DNA from: JBDHWG01 sp046328505
Lineage (GTDB): Bacteria > Chloroflexota > Anaerolineae > Epilineales > JAHCIE01
DNA length: 64,000 nucleotides
Direction of reading: 5' to 3'
NCBI GenBank assembly: GCA_046328505.1
Contig: JAXLWL010000002.1
Location: 1,054,001 to 1,118,000, forward strand
Part shown: in pieces, positions 57,991-64,000 of the stretch
Layout of the letters: every line of letters starts with the position of its first letter
Numbering within the stretch: position 1 is the stretch's first letter
Translations under genes and position numbers: made by a program
Notes under the pieces: model-generated
Told to the model about the DNA's origin: nothing
Database searches by the model: none
Seen by the model: the letters and a program-made list of their open reading frames with translations, nothing else

Positions 57991-59466
57991 CTACGGCTGC
58001 TTATTTGCGGCCTGGAGCTGCTGCATTAGCTCCGGGTGCGTGGCCCATTCGACGCTTTTGGTCTGAGGCTGGCCGAACAGCTCGGGGTGGAGGTAGCTGC
58101 CCTGCTCGGCGCCAAGCTTATCTTCCTCGACCGGGATGCGGTGGGCGTTGGCCCAGGCGTCATGCCGAGTGCCCGTCACCTGCCACGAGACCTTCATCCC
58201 CGGCTTTCCGCCAGCGATCTTGAATCGGTTGTCGTGGACTTCCTCGGCAACGTAGAGATTAGGGCCGGGTGCGCCGATGGCAGTGAGCTGGTAGCGAAAG
58301 TCCTGGTTCAGAGCATCGAACCAGTCCGGCATTGTAACCACCGCCTCGCCGCTGCCGTCCAGCGCCACAACGCCATCGTAGATGTTCTTCATGTCGGGGC
58401 TTTCGACAAACGAGTGCGATAGGTACTTGTTGGCCGGGTCCAGTGGGTGGTCAATCTTGAACGAGCCGCCCCCCTTTTCAAGGTTCCCCGTCACACGGAC
58501 ATTGCCGGAGAAAAAGCCGGCGTAGCCCGACGTGCTGGTCCCCCATACTCCGTACGCCGCAGGGCCGTTGCTGGCAACTCCATACAGGCCGGTGCCATTG
58601 GCCCCCGTACTCATGCCATAAATGGCAGCCGTATCTGGGCCTGCGACCTCCAGGCGGCCGGCAGGGGTGGTCTCGCCGATGCCGACGCGGCCGTTTCCAA
58701 GCAACGTCATCACGGGTACGTCCCCTACGCCCCCAAGGACGACGAGCCTACCACCTCCATAGCCGCTCCCGTTGCTCGTGGAGTCGAGGTACCACTCGCG
58801 CCCGCCAGCGGCCGTGTTGCGGATGCGCAGCCCGAGGTCGCCCAGAGTTGCCGTAGCGCCTTGGATCGTGACACCGCTATCCGCTGCTGCACCGGAACCA
58901 AGGTCGACAGTCAGCTTGTTCGAGGGCGCGTCCGTTCCGACTCCGACATTCGTATTGGTGTCGACCGTCAGCCCACGCGCCTGGCCGGCCCAGATGGATG
59001 CCTTCGTGTCCGATCCGCCGAAAAGCACCATCTCATTGGGCGCGAGAGCCTGACCTTCCGGCGGGACCCCCACGTATCCTTTGCCCGTCGCACCCCGATA
59101 GAAGTCCCAGCCGGCAGCGAATGAGTTGCCCGTCGCCTCGAGACGCGGCGGGAGTGCGCCGTCGCTCGAGGTGACATGAAGTTTCGAGACCGGGCTTTTC
59201 GTGCCAATGCCCACATTGCCAAGGCCAGGCTGGAGGATCAACGACGCTCCATCAGTCGTGCCGACGAAGTTTACCGCCGGGTTCGTGCCGGCGTTGCCGA
59301 AAAGGCTCCAGGCCGCATCTGCAGCCGATGACGCTCGCTCGACGAGGGGCAAGTATGCTTGTGGGGTGAGATTCGCAGCGTTTGCGCGCGCAACACCAGT
59401 CGCCATCACACCGAGGGTGACGCCGAGTGTCACCAAGGCGAGCCATTGAAATAGTCGCTGGTTCAT
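57991..59466 (-). CDS. Secreted tail-fibre-like protein with N-terminal YLPLV
   Basis: The 491-residue protein begins with a signal (FQWLALVTLGVTLGVMATGV) and an AYLPLVER motif near residue 40. Its body has phage tail-fibre-like units (GNVGIGTKSPVSKLHVTSSD, VGVGTDAPSNKLTVD, VGIGETTPAGRLEVAG) and the same GLYGVAS/YGVWGTS repeats as its neighbour. The C-terminal third (KYLSHSFVESPDMKNIYDGV, PDWFDALNQDFRYQLTAIGA) is a separate domain. ATG 59466 follows AGGAGG by 5 bases. It is the first gene of the secreted operon. Fibre-like trimers at the surface are a reasonable inference. Confidence 0.83.
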   Translation of the reverse strand: MNQRLFQWLALVTLGVTLGVMATGVARANAANLTPQAYLPLVERASSAADAAWSLFGNAGTNPAVNFVGTTDGASLILQPGLGNVGIGTKSPVSKLHVTSSDGALPPRLEATGNSFAAGWDFYRGATGKGYVGVPPEGQALAPNEMVLFGGSDTKASIWAGQARGLTVDTNTNVGVGTDAPSNKLTVDLGSGAAADSGVTIQGATATLGDLGLRIRNTAAGGREWYLDSTSNGSGYGGGRLVVLGGVGDVPVMTLLGNGRVGIGETTPAGRLEVAGPDTAAIYGMSTGANGTGLYGVASNGPAAYGVWGTSTSGYAGFFSGNVRVTGNLEKGGGSFKIDHPLDPANKYLSHSFVESPDMKNIYDGVVALDGSGEAVVTMPDWFDALNQDFRYQLTAIGAPGPNLYVAEEVHDNRFKIAGGKPGMKVSWQVTGTRHDAWANAHRIPVEEDKLGAEQGSYLHPELFGQPQTKSVEWATHPELMQQLQAANKQP

Positions 59467-59719
59467 TGGTACCTCCTGAGGTACTCGAACTCGGACGAGA
59501 ATCTGGTCAGAACGACTCACACTCGTGATGTTCAACGACCCCAACGTGTTATTCAGATGTACCGCGTCCGTTCGGACGCCATATGGAGTCTATAGACCTA
59601 ACGCTGAGCGAGACCGGATGGATTTCTATTCTCGGGCCGCGAGTCTCCAAGATTTCGACGCACCTTGACCCGCCGTCGCGTGTAGCAGCGCTTGGCCGTT
59701 GGAGCCACGATGAAGACCG

Positions 59720-60391
59720 CTACTCGGCGCGCAGGTTGGCAAGAATCTGCTGTGCGGTCATCACCCGCGCGAAGCCCTTTCGCAAGACGCACAGCTCGGC
59801 CTCCTGCAAATCGGGGTCGTCCGTGGCCGTAAGGTCACTCCCGAACACGACCTGGAAGCCGCGCTCGTAGCCTTGCCGTGCCGTCGTGCCGCAGCAGAAG
59901 TTGGTGAGCGTGCCGGTGATGATAATGGTGTCGCGTCCGAGGTTGCGCAGGATTGTCTCGAGTGGCGTGTCGTAGAACGCCCCGTACGACGGCTTGAAGA
60001 TGATGATATCCTCAGGCCCCGGCGACAGCTCGTGCCAGATGCGGCCGTCGCGGAACCACTCGCTGTCGTCACCATCGGCCGCATAGCGGTTGGGCATGAA
60101 CGCCCCGGAGCGGGGGCGATCGAGAAAACGATGCGTCGCGGCGAACGCCGTGTAGATGATGGGGATGCTAAGCTCGCGGCAGGCGGCAATCATCTCGGCG
60201 ACGTCCGGCACGATGCGCGTCGCCTCGGGCACCCAGTAGGCCGTCCAGCCGGGCTTGACGAAATCGTCCTGCATGTCGATCACGAGCAACGCGCAGCGGT
60301 CAGGGACAATCTCAAACTTTGCCTGACCTCTCTGGTAGGCCTGTCGCGCAAGGGCAAGAACTTCATCCTCGGAATAAACGTGGCTGTGCAT
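59720..60391 (-). CDS. Isochorismatase-like cysteine hydrolase
   Basis: The 223-residue protein has the catalytic triad of the family: Asp39 in LLVIDMQDDF, Lys133 in IIFKPSYGAF and Cys166 in TGTLTNFCCGTTA. Family members hydrolyse amides such as N-carbamoylsarcosine, nicotinamide or biuret, or isochorismate; the sequence does not settle which. Start ATG 60391 follows AAAAGGA. It is divergent from the GH130 operon and alone on its strand. The 253-base gap from 59467 to 59719 downstream holds nothing I can identify. Confidence 0.9.
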   Translation of the reverse strand: MHSHVYSEDEVLALARQAYQRGQAKFEIVPDRCALLVIDMQDDFVKPGWTAYWVPEATRIVPDVAEMIAACRELSIPIIYTAFAATHRFLDRPRSGAFMPNRYAADGDDSEWFRDGRIWHELSPGPEDIIIFKPSYGAFYDTPLETILRNLGRDTIIITGTLTNFCCGTTARQGYERGFQVVFGSDLTATDDPDLQEAELCVLRKGFARVMTAQQILANLRAE

Positions 60392-60520
60392 CGTGGCATC
60401 CTTTTGGCGTAAATACGGAGGGTAACTCAACTTAATCGGCAGGTGCCAGTATAATACCAGCGGCTTTGTACGAATCCAAACGACGAGTGAGAGAGCCGAC
60501 AGCGCTCGCCTCTGGTTACC

Positions 60521-60550
60521 TTGACACACTGCAGAATCTGTGCTTCTATT
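60521..60550 (+). promoter_or_regulatory. Candidate promoter of the GH130 operon
   Basis: TTGACA (60521-60526), an 18-base spacer and TCTATT (60545-60550). The -35 is perfect and the -10 is four of six. The surrounding region 60540-60575 is AT-rich. Confidence 0.5.
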
Positions 60551-60594
60551 CTATTATAGTTTTTACTAAATCATCCCACACAGGAGACTATGTC

Positions 60595-61617
60595 ATGACA
60601 ACGGACGGTCATGCGCCCGCTTCGACGCTGAAGTCTGCGACCATCATCGGCTCCGACCTGCCCCAGGTTCCCTGGGAGGACCGCCCGGTCGGCAACTCCG
60701 ACGTACTCTGGCGCTACAGCGCCAACCCCATCATCCCGCGCAACGCTATTCCCATCAGCAACAGCATCTTCAATAGCGCCGTAGTCCCCTTCAACGGCGC
60801 CTTCGCGGGCGTCTTCCGCGTCGACTCGCGGACGCGCGAGATGAACATCCACCGCGGCTTCAGCCAGGATGCTATCCACTGGGACATCGACCACAAGACC
60901 ATCGAGTGGATCAACGATGACTCCGAGGTGACGCACTTCGTCCACCGCTACGATCCGCGGGTGTGTTGGCTGGAAGACCGATATTATGTCACGTGGTGTA
61001 ATGGCTACCACGGCCCGACTATCGGCGTCGGCTACACCTACGATTTCGAGAAGTTCTACCAGCTCGAAAACGCCTTCCTCCCCTTCAACCGCAACGGCGT
61101 GCTGTTCCCGCGCAAGATCGGCGGCAAGTACGCCATGCTCAGCCGCCCCAGCGACAACGGCCACACCCCCTTCGGCGACATCTTCTACAGCGAAAGCCCT
61201 GACATGGAACACTGGGGACGCCACCGTTGGGTCATGGGCACCAAGAGCTGGTCATGGCAGAGCACCAAGATCGGCGCCGGCCCGACGCCCATCGAGACTA
61301 AAGATGGCTGGCTGCTGTTTTACCACGGCGTCTTGACGAGCTGCAACGGTTTCGTCTACAGCTTCGGCGCGGCGCTCCTCGATCTCGACCAGCCCTGGAA
61401 GGTGATCTACCGCACGGCGCCCTACCTGCTCTCGCCGCAAACGCTGTACGAGTGCGTCGGCGACGTGCCGAATGTCGCGTTCCCTTGCGCCGCCCTCGCC
61501 GACGCCGCGACCGGCCGCATCGCCATCTACTACGGCTGCGCCGATACCGTGACGGGCCTGGTGTTCGGTCAGGTGGATGAGATCATCGACTACATCAAGG
61601 CGAACTCAGACGTCTAG
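60595..61617 (+). CDS. GH130-family glycoside phosphorylase/hydrolase
   Basis: The 340-residue protein has the five-bladed propeller pattern of GH130: PVGNSDVLWRYSANPIIPRN, SIFNSAVVPFNGAFAGVFRV, HRYDPRVCWLEDRYYVTWC with the catalytic Asp in RYDPRV, PRKIGGKYAMLSRPSDNGH and IGAGPTPIETKDGWLLFYHG. Most GH130 enzymes phosphorolyse beta-mannosidic bonds in the cytoplasm, giving mannose-1-phosphate; some are hydrolases. ATG 60595 follows AGGAG. The operon continues with ROK, mannonate dehydratase and mannose-6-phosphate isomerase genes, in agreement with mannoside use. Confidence 0.92.
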   Translation: MTTDGHAPASTLKSATIIGSDLPQVPWEDRPVGNSDVLWRYSANPIIPRNAIPISNSIFNSAVVPFNGAFAGVFRVDSRTREMNIHRGFSQDAIHWDIDHKTIEWINDDSEVTHFVHRYDPRVCWLEDRYYVTWCNGYHGPTIGVGYTYDFEKFYQLENAFLPFNRNGVLFPRKIGGKYAMLSRPSDNGHTPFGDIFYSESPDMEHWGRHRWVMGTKSWSWQSTKIGAGPTPIETKDGWLLFYHGVLTSCNGFVYSFGAALLDLDQPWKVIYRTAPYLLSPQTLYECVGDVPNVAFPCAALADAATGRIAIYYGCADTVTGLVFGQVDEIIDYIKANSDV

Positions 61618-61691
61618 ATATCGCACCATCGATATCCGTTCGTGTTCATCAATATCTATCGCGCTTCATAGCGTTCCAGGGACTCGCGCTC

Positions 61692-62591
61692 ATGGGTAGC
61701 AACGAAGTGACCGGCTGGGTCATCAGCCTCGACGTAGGCGGCACGTCGATCAAGAGTGGCATCGTCGCTCAAGGAAGCCTGCTGCTGGGTCCGACGCGAC
61801 GCACGCCAATCGCTGAGGGTGGCTCCGCCGAGAAGATTCTCGAGACGTTTCAGACCGTCGTAGCCGATGCTCTCTCCGACCTGGAGGATCGGCCCGTCCT
61901 GGGCATAGGCGTCGGCATCCCCGGCCCGTTTGACTATGCGCAGGGCGTGAGCCTGATTCGCCACAAGTTCGCCGCTATCTATGGCGTATCGCTGCGGGAT
62001 ACGCTCGCCGCGTGCCTGCCCGACCCGACGGCGCCCGTTCTCTTCCGCAACGACGCCGAGGCCGCCATCGTGGGCGAAGCGCTGTACGGCGCGGGCCGCG
62101 CCTATCGGCGCCTCATCGGCGTGACGCTGGGAACGGGCCTGGGCGCGGCGTTCGTCAGGGATGGGCTGGCCGTGCGCGACGGCCCGGATGTGCCAGCGGG
62201 CGGCGAGCTTTATCCAATACCGTATCAGGACGCAACAGCCGACGATTTCTTCTCCATCCGTGGGCTGCTGGCGCGGCTTCGCGAAGTGGACCCCGGTGCG
62301 GCGAGCATCGCAGAAGCGATCCGGGCGTCCCAGGCGGATCGTCCCGACTTCCAGGCCGTGTTCCGTGCTTTTGGCGCCGACCTGGGCCACTTCCTCTCGC
62401 CCTTCGTGCGGGACTTTTCCGCAGAAGCGGCTATCATTCTCGGTGGCCTGTCCAATGCGCCCGACATCGAGGTTGGCGCGCGCCAGACGCTCGGCGTGCC
62501 CGCGATGACCGGCGAGCTGGGCGACCGCGCTGCCATCCTGGGGGCTGCCGCCCCCTTCTTTAGCTCGAACAAGGAGACTGCCGTTCCATGA
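61692..62591 (+). CDS. ROK-family sugar kinase-like protein without zinc motif
   Basis: The 299-residue protein has the ROK phosphate loop (ISLDVGGTSIKSGIV at 11-25), a second ATP motif (IGVTLGTGLGAAFVRDGLAV) and the catalytic-Asp region LFRNDAEAAIVGEALYGAG. The zinc-binding Cys-rich motif that follows in most ROK kinases is missing; the matching part reads GGELYPIPYQDATADDFFS and contains no Cys. It may phosphorylate a sugar without the zinc site or have lost activity. No DNA-binding domain is present. Its stop overlaps the next start by 4 bases (ATGA). Confidence 0.9.
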   Translation: MGSNEVTGWVISLDVGGTSIKSGIVAQGSLLLGPTRRTPIAEGGSAEKILETFQTVVADALSDLEDRPVLGIGVGIPGPFDYAQGVSLIRHKFAAIYGVSLRDTLAACLPDPTAPVLFRNDAEAAIVGEALYGAGRAYRRLIGVTLGTGLGAAFVRDGLAVRDGPDVPAGGELYPIPYQDATADDFFSIRGLLARLREVDPGAASIAEAIRASQADRPDFQAVFRAFGADLGHFLSPFVRDFSAEAAIILGGLSNAPDIEVGARQTLGVPAMTGELGDRAAILGAAAPFFSSNKETAVP

Positions 62592-63610
62592 TGCACATCG
62601 CCGAGTTCCTCCCGCCTCAACCTTCCCTGCTATGGACCCTGACGCGCCAGGCCGGCGTCGATTATGCCGTGGGCGGCTTGCCGTTTGACGACCCGTTCAA
62701 CGGCGTGGACCGCCCGTGGGACTACATGCCCCTGCTGCGGATGAAGGACCGCTACGAGAAAGCGGGCTTCAAGCTGGCCGTCATCGAGGCGCGGCCTCCG
62801 CTGGACAGGGCGAAGCGCGGCCTGCCCGGCGGCGAGGAGGAGATCGACACGGTATGCACCTTGATCGAGAATATGGGCCGCCTCGGCATTCCGGTGTGGT
62901 GCTACGAGTGGATGACCGGCTTCAACTGGCTCCGCACATCCACCACGACGCCCGCGCGAGGCGGCGCGCTCGTCACCGGCTATGACCACTCCCTGATGCT
63001 GAACGCGCCCCCCCTCGACGGTGGCCCCGTCGGCGAGGACACGCTCTGGGAAACGCTGGCCCACTTCCTGCAGCGTGTCTTGCCGGTCGCCGAGCGCGTC
63101 GGCGTCAAGCTTTCGATGCACCCGGACGATCCGCCCCTGTCACCGATTCGCGGGATCGCGCGCATCATGCGCTCGGTAGAGAACTACCAGCGGCTCGTGG
63201 ACATGGCGTCCAGCCCGATGAACACGATTACCCTCTGCCAGGGCAACTTCGCGCTCATGACCAACGACCTGCCGTCTGTGATTCGCCACTTCGGGCGCCA
63301 GGGCAAGGTCTCCTTCGTCCACATGCGCGACGTGGCCGGCACCCGGGAGCGTTTCGTCGAGACATTCCACGACGCCGGGCCGACCGACCTTCTGGCGTGC
63401 ATGCAGGCATACCACGAGATCGGCTTCGACGGCGTGCTCCGTCCGGACCACGTGCCGACAATGGCAGGCGACAGTAACGACAACCCGGGTTACTCATCCA
63501 TCGGACGGCTGTTCGCGATTGGGTACATTCGCGGGCTCCACGAGGCCGTCTATGGCAAGTCGCAGGAGCGAACGCAAGACAGTGCAACATCTCTCGCCCA
63601 TCCAGCTTGA
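62588..63610 (+). CDS. uxuA: Mannonate dehydratase (UxuA-type TIM barrel)
   Basis: The 340-residue protein shows the UxuA metal-site blocks: VKLSMHPDDPPLSPIRGIAR, TITLCQGNFAL (Cys), SFVHMRDVAGT (His) and VLRPDHVPTM (Asp-His) near the C-terminus. UxuA removes water from D-mannonate to give 2-keto-3-deoxygluconate in uronate breakdown, with Mn2+ or Fe2+. The N-terminal FLPPQPSLLWTLTRQAGVDY and the GFNWLRTSTTTPARGG part are also typical. It overlaps the ROK gene by 4 bases and the isomerase gene by up to 59 bases, so the operon is tight. Confidence 0.88.
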   Translation: MMHIAEFLPPQPSLLWTLTRQAGVDYAVGGLPFDDPFNGVDRPWDYMPLLRMKDRYEKAGFKLAVIEARPPLDRAKRGLPGGEEEIDTVCTLIENMGRLGIPVWCYEWMTGFNWLRTSTTTPARGGALVTGYDHSLMLNAPPLDGGPVGEDTLWETLAHFLQRVLPVAERVGVKLSMHPDDPPLSPIRGIARIMRSVENYQRLVDMASSPMNTITLCQGNFALMTNDLPSVIRHFGRQGKVSFVHMRDVAGTRERFVETFHDAGPTDLLACMQAYHEIGFDGVLRPDHVPTMAGDSNDNPGYSSIGRLFAIGYIRGLHEAVYGKSQERTQDSATSLAHPA

Positions 63611-64000
63611 ACCAAAGCTTGACTGTCGGCTGTGGGGCGGCAGCGCGCTGGGGCCGTTCGTCGGTCTCGCCTCGCCGCCGCCCAATCTGGCAGAAATCTG
63701 GCTCGTGTATGAGGACAACCGGGTCGTCGGCGGGCCGCACGACGGCGCGATGCTGAAGGATCTGGTCGGCCTGTACGGACCGGCCCTCGTCGGAACGCGA
63801 AGCTTCGATCGGTGGGGCGAGGACTTCCCTCTGCTGGCCAAGTTCATCGACGCCGCCGACGATCTGTCGGTTCAGGTCCACCCCGACGACGAGTACGCTC
63901 ACGCGGTCGAGGCGGCAACCGGCTTCCACGGCAAAACCGAGGCGTGGCACATCTTGCAGGCAACGCCGGAGGCGGCGGTCATCCACGGCTTCACCTCGCG
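63552..64000 (+). CDS. manA: Type I mannose-6-phosphate isomerase, N-terminal part (cut by window end)
   Basis: The visible 149 residues carry the type I isomerase signature: KLDCRLWGG near the start, FPLLAKFIDAADDLSVQVHP with zinc ligands Gln and His, and GKTEAWHIL with the ligand Glu. The enzyme converts mannose-6-phosphate and fructose-6-phosphate. The start is uncertain: ATG 63552 lies inside uxuA (59-base overlap), and GTG 63582 has AGGAG 14 bases upstream. The frame is open at the right edge. It links the GH130-derived mannose to glycolysis. Confidence 0.88.
   Translation, partial: MASRRSERKTVQHLSPIQLEPKLDCRLWGGSALGPFVGLASPPPNLAEIWLVYEDNRVVGGPHDGAMLKDLVGLYGPALVGTRSFDRWGEDFPLLAKFIDAADDLSVQVHPDDEYAHAVEAATGFHGKTEAWHILQATPEAAVIHGFTS

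Overview
This 64 kb window is a GC-rich bacterial chromosome segment, densely coding on both strands, with no rRNA, tRNA, insertion sequence, prophage or CRISPR array that I can recognise. The gene mix (SAM-I-controlled metH, two tungsten-type aldehyde:ferredoxin oxidoreductases, an F420-type DUF385 protein, copper nitrite reductase, VIT-type and P-type metal transporters, and Thr/Ala-rich secreted proteins carrying a YLPL motif) fits a member of the Chloroflexota. That assignment is an inference from gene content and is not proven by a marker gene.

Layout. 1-2.4 kb: end of an unidentified gene, a SRPBCC protein, a DUF123/GIY-YIG protein, a glutaredoxin-PDZ protein whose active-site codon is an in-frame TGA followed by a bacterial SECIS-like hairpin, and a methyltransferase. 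2.4-3.0 kb: a gene-free, strand-skewed stretch. 3.0-8.0 kb: a haloacetate dehalogenase-like hydrolase, then metH behind a SAM-I riboswitch with a complete promoter and terminator. 8-16 kb: an overlapping operon of dynamin-like GTPase, JAMM peptidase and MFS transporter, a YgjP-type metallopeptidase, and an operon for D-aminoacylase, isoaspartyl peptidase and an MFS transporter. 16-21 kb: RND efflux pair with two good promoters. 21-29.5 kb: class IV aminotransferase, Acg-type nitroreductase, ferritin-like/VIT metal transporter, GNAT/NDP-forming acyl-CoA synthetase, GyrI-like, membrane and F420-type proteins.

29.5-33.4 kb is a tungsten/molybdenum-cofactor neighbourhood: an aldehyde oxidoreductase behind a long structured leader, a protein fusing a protoglobin to a MoaD-like domain, a free MoaD-like carrier ending in GGG and a small protein that looks like the partner domain of MoaD-related proteins. 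33.4-36 kb: PadR regulator with an operator-like palindrome, a small membrane protein and a drug-type MFS pump. 36-46.2 kb resembles a low-oxygen/NO response region: a second Acg nitroreductase, a lone receiver domain, an MgtA-type ATPase, an NnrS-like membrane protein, two double universal stress proteins, a Crp/Fnr regulator, a DUF1858 protein behind a class II-positioned Crp/Fnr-like site, and a NirK nitrite reductase with an extra cupredoxin domain.

46-55.6 kb: phosphotransferase, acetoacetyl-CoA synthetase, a molybdenum hydroxylase large subunit without its usual partners directly followed by a second aldehyde oxidoreductase, a DUF1622 membrane protein and an M20 dipeptidase. 55.6-59.5 kb: three secreted proteins in one operon with tail-fibre-like and low-complexity repeats. 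59.7-64 kb: an isochorismatase-like hydrolase, then a carbohydrate operon of GH130 enzyme, ROK protein, mannonate dehydratase and type I mannose-6-phosphate isomerase (cut by the window end), pointing to use of mannosides or uronates. The strongest novelty candidates are the selenocysteine glutaredoxin-PDZ protein and the protoglobin-MoaD fusion next to a tungstoenzyme.
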